64,000 bases of DNA from Planobispora rosea. Its GTDB lineage: Bacteria > Actinomycetota > Actinomycetes > Streptosporangiales > Streptosporangiaceae. The stretch covers positions 62,001 through 126,000 of the forward strand of contig NZ_BMQP01000009.1 of assembly GCF_014648175.1 (NCBI RefSeq), in the 5' to 3' direction. The notes below the pieces were generated by a model. The model made no database searches, was not told where the DNA came from, and was given only the letters and a program-made list of their open reading frames with translations. This document shows, in pieces, positions 34,221 to 43,002 of the stretch. Each line of letters opens with the position of its first letter. Position 1 is the stretch's first letter. The translations under genes and the position numbers were made by a program.

Positions 34221-34460
34221 ATGCACAGCCAACACGACGTCCAAGCCCTGTCCATTGACGACAACACCGTCTACGAGGCGGTCGCCGCGCTCGCCACGGA
34301 CGGCCACGCCGCCCACACGGCCGACGTGGTCCACATGACGGGCCTGCCGGAGGAGACCGTACGGCGCAGCCTCGCCTTCCTGACCGAGAACGGCTGGCTC
34401 AAGGCCCGCGGCGGCGTCTACGCGCTCGGTCCCCACGACTGGGAGGTGGACTACCGCTGA
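34221..34460 (+). CDS. Small winged-helix-like protein
   Basis: Seventy-nine residues with a compact DNA-binding-like fold: helix [20 protein letters not shown], turn and recognition helix [21 protein letters not shown], then a short wing [16 protein letters not shown] precedes the ATG at 34221. It follows the DUF6158 gene and overlaps the convergent P-loop gene by 10 bp. It may be a regulator or an antitoxin-like accessory, but no partner toxin was seen. Confidence 0.65.
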   Translation: MHSQHDVQALSIDDNTVYEAVAALATDGHAAHTADVVHMTGLPEETVRRSLAFLTENGWLKARGGVYALGPHDWEVDYR

Positions 34461-35056
34461 CCGCCCGGCCGGTGCGGGCCGCGGTCCGCGCGCCCGGCTC
34501 CGATGACCCGCTCCACCTGCTCGCCGGGGGACGGGGCGCCGGGACGGTTGTCGATCTCGACGTGTGCGACCACCGGGGGCTCGTCCACCCGGACGGCCCG
34601 CAGGTACTCCTCGAACCGGGCGAGCTTCCCGGTGTCGCGGGCCAGTCCCCGCTCCCGCAGGCGGGCGCGGAGAGTGGGCCCGTCCGAGCGCACCCACACC
34701 AGGGTGACCGGCGGCCCGCCCAGGTCCGCGACCCAGCGCTCCCAGAGCGCCGCGTCGTGGACCTGGGCGGTGAAGGGGCCGTCGAGCAGCACCGGGCAGC
34801 CGTGGGAGCGGATCTGCCGGGCCAGCGCGGTCAGGCCGCCGTACTCGTGGCACTTGACGTGCCGGTCGTACCACGGTCCCTCGCGCTCGCCGGGGTCGCG
34901 GCCGTACGCCCGCAGGGTCGCCGCGACGAAACCGCCGTAGACGGTGTCCTTGTCCAGCAGCGCGGGAACCGGATCGAGCCGGGCCAGCAGCGCCGCCGCC
35001 ACGGTCGACTTGCCCGCGCCCGGCGGCCCGCTGACGATCCACAGCGGAGCGGTCAC
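34451..35056 (-). CDS. P-loop ATPase/kinase (zeta-toxin/AAA_33-like)
   Basis: A 201-residue nucleotide-binding protein with Walker [10 protein letters not shown] (10-18), a helix carrying [12 protein letters not shown], and a lid-like segment [10 protein letters not shown] with basic residues. The fold suggests a small-molecule kinase or chloramphenicol-phosphotransferase/zeta-like enzyme; the substrate is unknown. The GTG start overlaps the stop of the patatin gene (GTGA), so translation is coupled. Its 3' end overlaps the convergent small gene by 10 bp. Confidence 0.78.
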   Translation of the reverse strand: MTAPLWIVSGPPGAGKSTVAAALLARLDPVPALLDKDTVYGGFVAATLRAYGRDPGEREGPWYDRHVKCHEYGGLTALARQIRSHGCPVLLDGPFTAQVHDAALWERWVADLGGPPVTLVWVRSDGPTLRARLRERGLARDTGKLARFEEYLRAVRVDEPPVVAHVEIDNRPGAPSPGEQVERVIGAGRADRGPHRPGGQR

Positions 35057-35880
35057 GACCAGGCTTCGGCCACGGTCCCGGCGACGGCCGGGGCCTGGGC
35101 CTGGGCGAGGCCGGCGTCGAAGGCCGGGCGCCAGAGCGCGGGATCGAGGATGTTGGCGCCGAAGACGGCGATGGACGCCTCGTCGGGGACGATGTGGGCG
35201 ACCGCGGCGTCACCGAGTTCGGCGACCTCCGCCCTGACCCGAGCCCTCGGCGCGAGGTGGGCCATCGGCTCCAGGAGGACCACGGCGGACGAGCCCGCCG
35301 CCAGATCGGCGTTCGTCGCCGAGCGCACGCCCCCGTCCATGTAGTGACGACCGCCGATCTCCACCGGGGGGAAGACACACGGCACGGCGCAGCTGGAGGC
35401 GACCGCCGAGGCGAGGGGCGCCGCGGCCTCGCGGTCCCAGACGACGAACTCACCGGTCTCCGCGTCGACAGCGGTGATCAGCAACCGTCTCTCCGGCCAC
35501 TCCTTGACCGGCAGCCGCTGCCCGATCGTCTCGATCTCGGCACCGGTGTCCGGTACGGCCAGCGCCATCGCGCCCACCCGCCGCCGGGCCTCCCGCGGCT
35601 CCAGGGAGGGGTCGTACAGGATCCCGAAGGCGGCCATGACCGCCTCCATGTCGACGGCGGGGACGGTGGCCTCGGTCTCCGACTCGGCCTGCGCCGCGAC
35701 CGCGCTCTCCAGGTCGGCCCCGCCGGCGACGAGGGCCCCCACCACCGATCCCGCGGAGGTGCCGACGATCAGGTCGGCCATCCCCAGATCCAGGCCCGCG
35801 CGGCGCAGGCCGGTGACGACCCCCGCCTCCCACGCGATCCCCGCCACGCCTCCGCCGCCCAGCACCAGTGCTCTCGTCAT
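35053..35880 (-). CDS. Patatin-like phospholipase
   Basis: A 275-residue lipid acyl hydrolase with the oxyanion loop [12 protein letters not shown], nucleophile Ser42 in GTSAG, and catalytic Asp182 in MDGGVRS. No signal peptide is visible, so it acts in the cytoplasm or at the membrane face. It is coupled to the downstream P-loop protein by a 4-bp overlap, and together they form a two-gene operon. The ATG at 35880 starts directly at the conserved strand; a GTG 15 bp upstream is also in frame. Confidence 0.88.
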   Translation of the reverse strand: MTRALVLGGGGVAGIAWEAGVVTGLRRAGLDLGMADLIVGTSAGSVVGALVAGGADLESAVAAQAESETEATVPAVDMEAVMAAFGILYDPSLEPREARRRVGAMALAVPDTGAEIETIGQRLPVKEWPERRLLITAVDAETGEFVVWDREAAAPLASAVASSCAVPCVFPPVEIGGRHYMDGGVRSATNADLAAGSSAVVLLEPMAHLAPRARVRAEVAELGDAAVAHIVPDEASIAVFGANILDPALWRPAFDAGLAQAQAPAVAGTVAEAWS

Positions 35881-35940
35881 GCGCACAATTCTCACCCGGG
35901 CCGTCCGGAGGGCATGAGGGAGGATCCGGGAATCCCCGGA

Positions 35941-36363
35941 TCAGACGTCGCGTCCCCGCATGCCCCGCTGCGCCGGATCGACGCCCCACGAGATGATCCG
36001 CTCCGGGTGGATGCGGATCACCTCCCTGCTGAGGTACGGCGAGGGCGGCTCGTGGTCCTCGACGGCCTCGGCCGTGCCCCTGATCTCCACGCCCCGCACC
36101 CGCCATGGATCGGTCGAGGCCACGTCGTCCACGACGAACGCCACCCGTCCGGTCGCCCGGACGTTGCGGAACTTCTTCGTCGTGCCCATGGCCCGGCCGT
36201 AGATGTCGATCGTGCCGGTCCCGGGGTTGTAGCGGAAGCCGGTGGGGCTGTTCTGGAGGGTGCCGTCGGGGCCCACCGTGGCCAGGCGGCCGAGCCGCTG
36301 ACTCGCGAGATAGCCGAGCTCCGCCTCAGTGAAAGCCTGGGCGGACTGCCGTGTGGTCGTCAT
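35941..36363 (-). CDS. PPOX-class F420-dependent oxidoreductase
   Basis: A 140-residue split-barrel flavin/F420 enzyme (FTEAELGYLASQRLGRLATVGPDGTLQNSPTGFRY, then GRVAFVVDDVASTDPWRVRGVEIRGTAE). Relatives reduce quinones, biliverdin or other redox compounds with F420H2. It diverges from soxR across a canonical SoxR box, so it is very likely a SoxR target induced by redox-active compounds. The ATG at 36363 lies 16 bp from that box. Confidence 0.87.
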   Translation of the reverse strand: MTTTRQSAQAFTEAELGYLASQRLGRLATVGPDGTLQNSPTGFRYNPGTGTIDIYGRAMGTTKKFRNVRATGRVAFVVDDVASTDPWRVRGVEIRGTAEAVEDHEPPSPYLSREVIRIHPERIISWGVDPAQRGMRGRDV

Positions 36364-36378
36364 GGGCCCACGATGCAA

Positions 36379-36396
36379 CCTCAAGCCAAGTTGAGG
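36379..36396. promoter_or_regulatory. SoxR box
   Basis: CCTCAAGCCAAGTTGAGG matches the known SoxR operator (CCTCAAGTTAACTTGAGG) at 16 of 18 positions. It sits between the divergent PPOX and soxR genes, 17 bp before the soxR start. Confidence 0.85.
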
Positions 36397-36412
36397 TCAA
36401 CTATGGTGGAAC

Positions 36413-36949
36413 GTGTCCCAGAACTCTGAGCTCACCGTCGGGCAGGTCGCGGCCCGCAGCGGGGTCGCCGTCTCGGCCCTGCACTTCTACGAGGCCAAGG
36501 GCCTGATCCGCAGCCGCCGTACGGCGGGAAACCAGCGCCGCTACACCCGCGACACGCTGCGCAGGATCGCCTTCATCCGGGTCTCCCAGCGGGTCGGCAT
36601 CCCGCTGAAGACGATCCAGCGCGCGCTCTCCGCGCTGCCGGACGAGCGTACCCCGAACCGGGAGGACTGGGCCCGGCTCTCGGAGATGTGGCGCTCGGAG
36701 CTGGACGACCGGATCCGGCAGCTCCAGCGGCTGCGGGACGGCCTCACCGACTGCATCGGGTGCGGCTGCCTCTCGCTGGACCGGTGCGCGCTGGCCAACC
36801 CCGAGGACGTCCTGGCGGCCCAGGGACCGGGTTCGCGGCTGATGGTCGTCCCGCGCGCGGCCGGGGACTGCTCCCCGTGCGGGAACCCCGCGGAGCCCGC
36901 GGAGCCCGCGGGGCCCGGCGAAGAAGGGCCGGAGGCCGTCGGCGCGTGA
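36413..36949 (+). CDS. soxR: Redox-sensitive transcriptional activator SoxR
   Basis: A MerR-family dimer that uses a [2Fe-2S] cluster to sense redox-cycling compounds. It has the MerR helix-turn-helix (about 7-45: VGQVAARSGVAVSALHFYEAKGLI), a coiled dimer helix and the cluster ligands Cys114, Cys117, Cys119 and Cys125 (CIGCGCLSLDRC). This CX2CXCX5C spacing is identical to E. coli SoxR. An alanine/proline/glutamate tail (about 155-178) is extra. GTG start. Its own box and a likely target adjoin it, as in Streptomyces, where SoxR responds to endogenous redox-active metabolites. Confidence 0.95.
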   Translation: MSQNSELTVGQVAARSGVAVSALHFYEAKGLIRSRRTAGNQRRYTRDTLRRIAFIRVSQRVGIPLKTIQRALSALPDERTPNREDWARLSEMWRSELDDRIRQLQRLRDGLTDCIGCGCLSLDRCALANPEDVLAAQGPGSRLMVVPRAAGDCSPCGNPAEPAEPAGPGEEGPEAVGA

Positions 36950-36960
36950 GAAACCCCGGG

Positions 36961-37067
36961 CGCGCCGGGCGGGGCCGTGCTCCACGGTGGTCAGATCGTG
37001 TGTGCACCGGTCGCGTCCTGCGCGCGCCGGGCGGGGCCGCGCCCCGCGGCGGTCAGATCCCGTGCGC
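36961..37067. repeat. Imperfect direct repeat copying the 3' end of the isomerase gene
   Basis: About 45 bp from 36961 (CGCGCCGGGCGGGGCCG, then GGTCAGATC) recurs at 37023, offset by 62 bp. The second copy contains the stop codon and last codons of the gene ending at 37053. Confidence 0.65.
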
Positions 37068-37931
37068 GCGGAGCCAGGCGCGGTTGGCGCGCTGGTCGTC
37101 GAGGATGCGTTCCAGATCCTGTCCGTGGGCCGGGGCATCCTGCTCCACCACCAGCCAGCCCTCGTAGCCGTCGAGCTCCCGCAGGATGGCGGGCAAGTCG
37201 ACCTCTCCGGAGCCGAGGGGGGTGAACGCGCCGCCCTCGACGACCGCCCCCAGGTCGCCGCCCGCCCCCCGGACCCGGTCGTGGATCTCCCGGCTGGCGT
37301 CCTTGAGGTGGACCTGCCGGATCCGGTCCCCCCACTGACGCACCGCCGCCACCGGATCGCCCCCGGCCAGCCAGAGGTGGCCGGTGTCCAGGCAGAGCGA
37401 GACGTCGGTGAGACCGAGCAGCCGCTCGATCTCCTCCGGGGTCTCCACGAGCGTGCTGAGGTGGTGGTGGAAGACGGGTTCGAGGCCGTGGTCCCGGCAG
37501 CGGTCGGCGGCCTGCTGGACCCGGCCCGCGAAGGCGGCCCACTCCTCGCCCGGCAGCCCCGGGGCGACCCCGCCGGCGAAGCGGGCGGGGTGGTCGGGGC
37601 AGGCCAGGGTGGGCCGGGGCGTGAACCGCGGATCGTCCACCGGGACGCCCGCGAACACCCTCAGCGCCGTGTCCAGCCCGCCCAGCCCGGCAGCGAACCC
37701 GTCGGCATCGTCATAGCGCAGGTCGATCCAGCCGCCGGCCAGGGCCATCCCCGTTCTGGCCAGCCGCTCCGCGAGCCTCTCCCCGGTGCCGAGGTAGCCG
37801 ATCGGGCCGGAGTCGACGCCGTCGTACCCGGCGTCGGCCAAGGCGTACAGCAGCGCGTCGGGTTCCAGCGCGGCGCCGTCCGCCCGGTAGATCCCGAAGT
37901 TGACGGGCGCGTTCGCGACCTTGATCGCCAT
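37053..37931 (-). CDS. TIM-barrel sugar phosphate isomerase/epimerase (IolE-like)
   Basis: A 292-residue xylose-isomerase-like TIM barrel. The strands are legible: VNFGIYR, GYDGVDSGPIGYLG, GLEPVFHHHLST with VETPEE, VSLCLDTGHLWLAGGDP (metal Asp/His), IRQVHLKDAS (metal His) and GWLVVEQD (metal Glu). Relatives act on inosose, hydroxypyruvate or ketohexoses. It is 82 bp downstream of the phosphotriesterase-like gene on the same strand, so the two probably act on related substrates. Substrate unknown. Confidence 0.85.
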   Translation of the reverse strand: MAIKVANAPVNFGIYRADGAALEPDALLYALADAGYDGVDSGPIGYLGTGERLAERLARTGMALAGGWIDLRYDDADGFAAGLGGLDTALRVFAGVPVDDPRFTPRPTLACPDHPARFAGGVAPGLPGEEWAAFAGRVQQAADRCRDHGLEPVFHHHLSTLVETPEEIERLLGLTDVSLCLDTGHLWLAGGDPVAAVRQWGDRIRQVHLKDASREIHDRVRGAGGDLGAVVEGGAFTPLGSGEVDLPAILRELDGYEGWLVVEQDAPAHGQDLERILDDQRANRAWLRAHGI

Positions 37932-38013
37932 GGCTCACCATGTGCCTTCCTCAGCCCGTCCCGCGTCCCGCGGAGGACGGCCTGCAGTTCCCGGTGGCCA
38001 CGTCGGGAGGACG

Positions 38014-38919
38014 TCAGTCCGTGCGGGCCAGCCAGCGGAGCGGGTTGTCGTGGGTGATGAGGCGGATGGTCTCCTCGGCGACCCCGGCCTCGCGGAGCCG
38101 GGGCAGGAGAGTGCGGAACAGGTGGTTGTAACCGGGCCCGCCGTACCGCTCGATCTCGGCGACCCGGGAGACGCCGCTGCTGAGCAGGAGCCGGTGGGCG
38201 TGGCCGGCCTCGATGAGATCCAGCGTATCCCTGAGCCGGTCGCCGCTGAGAGAGGTGAGGCAGATGTAACCGCCCGCCTCGGCGACCTTGCGGGGGAAGG
38301 CGGAGTCGGTCCCGGCGTCGGAGACGCTGATCCGGTGGGCGGGCAGTCCTTCGCCCAGCAGGATCTCCAGCAGGGCCAGACCGCCCCGGTGGTGGACGGC
38401 GACGGGCAGTCCGGAGGAGAGGGAGGCGCGGGCGGCGGCGGCCGTGCAGCGCTCCTCGGTCTTCGTCGGCTCCCCGCTCCAGGCGCCGATCTCGCCGATC
38501 ACGCCGGGTCGGGCGCCGGTGCCGTCCATGCCCTCCTCGATCTCGGTGAGGAGGTGCCGGGTGAGTGTGTCCACATCGGCGTCGAGCGCCCAGGCGGGAG
38601 CGAACGGGGCGGCGAAGAAACCGGTCCCGGCGACCACGGACACCCGGCTCCCCGCGGTGATCCTGGCCAGCGCGGGGGTGTCGCGGCCCGTGCCGATGGA
38701 GCTGAGCTCGACGATCAGGCTGAGGGCGTCGGACTGGCGCAGCCCGCGCAGCTCCGCGGTGACGGCCTGCTCCTCGACGAGCCAGCGGTGCGGGTCGGAG
38801 TCGATGCCGACCGCCCAGCGCAGGTCGTTGCGGAGGTGTTCGCCGGGGAGCACGGCTCCCTCGATCGCGTCGGACGCGACGGGGCCGGTGAGGGTTTGCA
38901 CAAGTGGAGCGTCGGGCAT
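38014..38919 (-). CDS. Phosphotriesterase-family protein with degenerate metal site
   Basis: A 301-residue TIM-barrel homologue of phosphotriesterase/PHP/lactonase proteins. It has EGAVLPGEHLRND at the first strand, VIGEIGAWSGEPT at the bridging-ligand strand, and the C-terminal helix LREAGVAEETIRLITHDNPLRWL. Expected HxH is GEH (Gly26), the later strand His is replaced in ISVSDAGTD (about residue 201), and the catalytic Asp is replaced in LLSSGVSR (Gly249). His28, Glu143 and His176 remain. It may be inactive, use another metal arrangement, or act as a binding protein. It precedes the TIM-barrel isomerase. Confidence 0.75.
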   Translation of the reverse strand: MPDAPLVQTLTGPVASDAIEGAVLPGEHLRNDLRWAVGIDSDPHRWLVEEQAVTAELRGLRQSDALSLIVELSSIGTGRDTPALARITAGSRVSVVAGTGFFAAPFAPAWALDADVDTLTRHLLTEIEEGMDGTGARPGVIGEIGAWSGEPTKTEERCTAAAARASLSSGLPVAVHHRGGLALLEILLGEGLPAHRISVSDAGTDSAFPRKVAEAGGYICLTSLSGDRLRDTLDLIEAGHAHRLLLSSGVSRVAEIERYGGPGYNHLFRTLLPRLREAGVAEETIRLITHDNPLRWLARTD

Positions 38920-39311
38920 GAACGGACATTAACCCATATTTAGGGTAAATATCTCCAAACTCTCCAGGGTTTTACCTTCGGCTCGTCACTTGAAGTTTCA
39001 AGTTATTGTCATCCGCGCCCCCGGAGGATCCCGAGCCCGCCCCGTGCCGACCGGCCGCCCGCTGCCTCCTCGGCGGCCGTCCGTCGAACGTCCGCCGAGT
39101 GCTCGTCCGGGGCCGCGATGAAAGTTACATGCGCCCGCCTCCTCATGCTCGGCCTTTGTTCGTTTAGTGTTCAAACTATTGACGCCGTCTGAAGGCGCGT
39201 GTGACCCTCTGGGCGCTCATGCACGTGTATCACGGGCGGTCGGAGGTCAGGTTCCCGCTCCCTGGTCGTGCATGGCGGTTTGTCCATTGCCTTGCGGAGG
39301 GAAAGCCGTAC
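38920..39311. other. Divergent region between phosphotriesterase-like gene and xyloglucanase
   Basis: About 390 bp without a gene. The left part holds a 16-bp palindrome (38988-39003) and GGTAAA (38944-38949) facing TTTACC (38971-38976). The right part (about 39157-39185) has GTTTAGTGTTCAAAC and TTGACG, a possible xyloglucanase promoter, and an unassigned leader of over 100 bp. Confidence 0.5.
38988..39003. promoter_or_regulatory. Palindromic operator candidate
   Basis: ACTTGAA-GT-TTCAAGT has perfect 7-bp arms. It lies 69 bp upstream of the phosphotriesterase-like start and about 310 bp upstream of the xyloglucanase start, so it more likely serves the former. The binder is unknown. Confidence 0.5.
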
Positions 39312-42263
39312 ATGCGAAGGAGACTGGTCAGCGCGCTCGCCGCCGCGGCGGTGACGTGCGCGACGGTCGGAACGGCCGTCACAGGTCAGGCCGCGGCGGC
39401 GGTCACCGCCACGACCGCGGCCGCCGCCGAGACGAACGAGTGGAAGAACGTGAGGATCGACGGCGGCGGGTTCGTGCCGGGGATCGTCTTCAACCAGACC
39501 GAGAAGAACCTCATCTACGCCCGCACCGACATCGGCGGCGCCTACCGGTGGGACGAGCCCACCAAGACGTGGATTCCGCTGCTCGACTGGGTGGGCTGGG
39601 ACAAGTGGGGCTACAACGGCGTGGTCAGCCTGGCCACCGACCCGGTGGAGACGAACCGGGTCTACGTCGCAGCCGGGATGTACACCAACGACTGGGACCC
39701 CAACAAGGGCGCCATCCTGCGCTCGGCCGACAAGGGGAAGACCTGGCAGGCCACCGAGCTGCCCTTCAAGCTCGGCGGCAACATGCCGGGCCGGGGGATG
39801 GGCGAGCGGCTGGTCGTCGACCCCAACAACAACAACGTCGTCTACCTGGGCGCGCCCGACGGCAACGGCCTGTGGCGCAGCACCGACAAGGGCGTCACCT
39901 GGGCCAAGGTGGCGAGCTTCCCCAACCCGGGGAACTACGCCCAGGACCCGGACGACCCCAACGGCTACCTGAACCACCGGCCGGGCGTGGTCTGGGTGAC
40001 CTTCGACCCGACCTCGGCGACGGCGGGGAAGACCACCCAGAAGATCTACGTCGGCGTGGCCGACAAGGAGAACACGGTCTACAGCTCCTCCGACGGCGGC
40101 GCCACCTGGTCCCGGGTCCCCGGGCAGCCGACCGGGTACATCGCGCACAAGGGGGTGCTGGACCACAAGAGCGGCACCCTCTACATCGCCACCAGCGACA
40201 CCGGCGGCCCGTACGACGGCGGCAAGGGCGACGTGTGGAAGCTGAACACCGCCACCGGGGCGTGGACGCAGATCAGCCCGGTCCCGTCGAGCTCGGCCGA
40301 CGACTACTTCGGCTACAGCGGCCTGACGATCGACCGGCAGAACCCGAACACGATCATGGTCGCCACCCAGATCTCCTGGTGGCCGGATGCCGTCTTCTTC
40401 CGCTCCACCGACGGCGGCGCGACCTGGACGCGGATCTGGGACTGGAGCTCCTACCCCAACCGGACCAAGCGCTACACGATGGACATCTCCTCCGCCCCGT
40501 GGCTGACCTTCGGGACGAACCCGCAGCCGCCCGAGGAGACGCCCAAACTCGGCTGGATGAACGAGTCGCTGGAGATCGACCCGTTCAACTCCAACCGGAT
40601 GATGTACGGCACCGGCGCGACGATCTACGGCACCGAGGACCTGAAGAAGTGGGACACCGGCGGGACGTTCACCATCAAGCCGATGGTGCAGGGCCTGGAG
40701 GAGACCGCGGTCCTCGACCTGATCAGCCCGCCCACCGGCGCGCCGCTGCTCAGCGCCCTCGGTGACCTCGGCGGCTTCCGCCACACCGACCTCACCAAGG
40801 TCCCGTCGTCGATCTTCACCACCCCGGCCTTCACCTCGGGCACCAGCATCGACTACGCCGAGACCAACCCCTCGGTGATCGTCCGAGCGGGCAACTTCAC
40901 CGACGCCGACCGGCCGAACGACAGCCACGTCGCCTTCTCCACCGACGGCGGCGCGAACTGGTTCCAGGGCACCGAGCCCGGCGGGATCAACGAGGGCGGC
41001 ACCGTCGCGGCGGCGGCCGACGGCTCCCGGTTCGTCTGGGCGCCCAAGGGCGTGGCCGTGCACCACTCGGCCGGCTTCGGCAACAGCTGGACCGCCTCCA
41101 CCGGCATCCCGACCGGCGCCGTGGTGGAGTCCGACCGGGTGAACGCCAGGAAGTTCTACGGCTTCAGCGCCGGGAAGTTCTACGCCAGCACCGACGGCGG
41201 CGCGACCTTCACCGCCACCGCCGCCACCGGCCTGCCCGCCGAGGGCAACGTCAAGTTCAAGGCCGTGCCCGGACACGAGGGCCACATCTGGCTCGCGGGC
41301 GGCGACCCCGACAGGGGCGCGTCCGGCATCTGGCGCTCCACCGACGGCGGCGCGTCCTTCACCAAGCTCTCCGGGATCACCCGCGGGGTGAACATCGGCT
41401 TCGGCAAGGCCGCCCCGGGCAAGAGCTACCACGCGCTGTACGCGGTCGCCACGATCGGCGGCGTAACCGGCGTCTTCCGCTCCGACGACACCGGCGCGAC
41501 CTGGGTCCGGGTCAACGACGACCAGCACCAGTACGGCAACATGGGCGAGGCCCTGACCGGCGACCCCCGCGTCTACGGCCGCGTCTACCTCGGCACCAAC
41601 GGCCGGGGCATCGTCTACGCCGACACCGGCGGCGACACCCCGCCGCCCCCGGACGACACCGTCCCGCCGTCCAAGCCCGGCAAGCCCGCCGCCTCGGCGA
41701 TCACCTCGACCGGCGCCGCGCTGACCTGGACGGCTTCGACGGACAACGAGGGCGTGGAGGGCTACGACGTCTACCGCGAGGCCGGGGCGACCGACGTGAA
41801 GGCGGGATCCTCCGCCACCGCGTCGTTCACCCTGACCGGGCTGTCGGCCGACACCTCCTACACCTACTACGTCGTGGCCCGCGACGCCGCCGGGAACACC
41901 TCGGCCGCCTCCGACCCGGTCACCTTCACCACCGCCTCCGGCCCCGGCGGGGGAGAGGGAGGCTGCAGCGCGACCTACAAGGTCACCGGGTCCTGGCCCG
42001 GCGGCTTCCAGAGCGAGGTGACGGTGAAGAACACCGGCACCGCGGGCATCTCCGGATGGAACGTCGCCTGGTCGTTCCCCGACGGCCAGAAGATCACCCA
42101 GCTCTGGAGCGGCACGCACACCCAGACCGGCGCGGACGTCACGGTCAAGAACGCCGCCTGGAACGGCGCGCTGAAGGCGGGCGCGTCCACCTCCTTCGGC
42201 TTCACCGGGACCCTGACGGGCGCCAACGGCGTCCCCGCCACCGTCACCTGCACCGCGAGCTGA
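39312..42263 (+). CDS. Secreted GH74 xyloglucanase with FN3 and CBM2 domains
   Basis: Hydrolyses the beta-1,4-glucan backbone of xyloglucan outside the cell. The 983-residue protein has a signal peptide (about 1-38), a two-propeller GH74 domain (about 42-775) with RTDIGGAYRW carrying the first catalytic Asp (about residue 73), ESLEIDPFNSNRMMYGTG carrying the second, and recurrent FRSTDGGATW Asp-box turns. A fibronectin type III domain (about 790-873) and a C-terminal family-2 cellulose-binding module (about 880-983, one disulfide CSATYKV...VTCTAS) complete it. GGAGGGAAAG precedes the ATG. Confidence 0.94.
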   Translation: MRRRLVSALAAAAVTCATVGTAVTGQAAAAVTATTAAAAETNEWKNVRIDGGGFVPGIVFNQTEKNLIYARTDIGGAYRWDEPTKTWIPLLDWVGWDKWGYNGVVSLATDPVETNRVYVAAGMYTNDWDPNKGAILRSADKGKTWQATELPFKLGGNMPGRGMGERLVVDPNNNNVVYLGAPDGNGLWRSTDKGVTWAKVASFPNPGNYAQDPDDPNGYLNHRPGVVWVTFDPTSATAGKTTQKIYVGVADKENTVYSSSDGGATWSRVPGQPTGYIAHKGVLDHKSGTLYIATSDTGGPYDGGKGDVWKLNTATGAWTQISPVPSSSADDYFGYSGLTIDRQNPNTIMVATQISWWPDAVFFRSTDGGATWTRIWDWSSYPNRTKRYTMDISSAPWLTFGTNPQPPEETPKLGWMNESLEIDPFNSNRMMYGTGATIYGTEDLKKWDTGGTFTIKPMVQGLEETAVLDLISPPTGAPLLSALGDLGGFRHTDLTKVPSSIFTTPAFTSGTSIDYAETNPSVIVRAGNFTDADRPNDSHVAFSTDGGANWFQGTEPGGINEGGTVAAAADGSRFVWAPKGVAVHHSAGFGNSWTASTGIPTGAVVESDRVNARKFYGFSAGKFYASTDGGATFTATAATGLPAEGNVKFKAVPGHEGHIWLAGGDPDRGASGIWRSTDGGASFTKLSGITRGVNIGFGKAAPGKSYHALYAVATIGGVTGVFRSDDTGATWVRVNDDQHQYGNMGEALTGDPRVYGRVYLGTNGRGIVYADTGGDTPPPPDDTVPPSKPGKPAASAITSTGAALTWTASTDNEGVEGYDVYREAGATDVKAGSSATASFTLTGLSADTSYTYYVVARDAAGNTSAASDPVTFTTASGPGGGEGGCSATYKVTGSWPGGFQSEVTVKNTGTAGISGWNVAWSFPDGQKITQLWSGTHTQTGADVTVKNAAWNGALKAGASTSFGFTGTLTGANGVPATVTCTAS

Positions 42264-42300
42264 CGGCCCGCCCGCCGCCCACGGTCTGTCCGTCCGTACG

Positions 42301-42336
42301 GTCTCCGGCCTCGTCTCCGGCCTCGTCTCCGGCCTC
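42301..42336. repeat. 12-bp tandem repeat, three units
   Basis: GTCTCCGGCCTC occurs three times exactly (42301, 42313, 42325) just after the xyloglucanase gene. Confidence 0.85.
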
Positions 42337-42433
42337 GCCCCTCCCGTGGTGCGAGGCCGGATCCGTCCCGAGGAGGAGCAGCATCCGCCCGTGCCGACCT
42401 ATCCTGGAACGAAACCGACCAGCGGGGGAGCGC

Positions 42434-42925
42434 GTGGCGATCTCAGACAGGACCCAGCAGACCGAGGACGGCGCCGAGCCGGCCTCCCCGCTCGGCGACG
42501 CCGAGGAGATGAAGGAGCGGGCGGCCGAGCGCTCTCCCATCCGCTCCGGCCTGCACGGACGGCTGGACGCCATCAGGTCCACCCGCACCGGCCGGCTCAC
42601 CCTGAAGATCGTGATCGGCGCCATCGGCGGCGTGCTGGTCGTCGCCGGGCTCATCATGGTCCCCTTCCCCGGCCCCGGCTGGGCGGTCGTCTTCGCCGGG
42701 CTGGCGGTGCTGGCCCTGGAGTTCCACTGGGCCCACCGGCTGCTGGAGTTCGGCAAACGGACCCTCTCGGCCTGGATGGTCTGGCTCGGCCGGCAGAACT
42801 GGTTCGTCAAGGCCGGTGTCATCCTCGTCGCCGCCGTGACCGCCACCGCCATCGTCTACTTCGGCATCAAGCTCAGCTTCGACGTCGACCTCCTCGTCGA
42901 GGCCCAGAAACTCCTGCGCCTGTAG
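42434..42925 (+). CDS. PGPGW-motif (TIGR02611-like) membrane protein
   Basis: A 163-residue protein with a charged N-terminal cytoplasmic part (about 1-55) and three hydrophobic segments (about 60-82, 85-103, 130-152). Between the first two stands the signature VPFPGPGWAVVFAGLAVL that defines the family. The function of the family is unknown; it is widespread in actinobacteria. GTG at 42434 follows GGGGGAG. Confidence 0.85.
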   Translation: MAISDRTQQTEDGAEPASPLGDAEEMKERAAERSPIRSGLHGRLDAIRSTRTGRLTLKIVIGAIGGVLVVAGLIMVPFPGPGWAVVFAGLAVLALEFHWAHRLLEFGKRTLSAWMVWLGRQNWFVKAGVILVAAVTATAIVYFGIKLSFDVDLLVEAQKLLRL

Positions 42926-43002
42926 CAGCCCGTCCTTCCGCCCGGGTACTGCACGTCATCGCTGACGATCGATGCGATCCAGCCGACCGAAAAAGGATGC
43001 CC

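Noticed and set aside
33948..35056. Toxin-antitoxin module (small winged-helix protein with zeta-like P-loop protein)
   Set aside because: The genes are convergent rather than in one operon, and the P-loop gene is coupled to a patatin gene instead.
39171..42119. Nearly 1000-codon frame antisense to the xyloglucanase
   Set aside because: Same effect. The sense product is a complete GH74-FN3-CBM2 protein and the antisense one has no recognisable motif.
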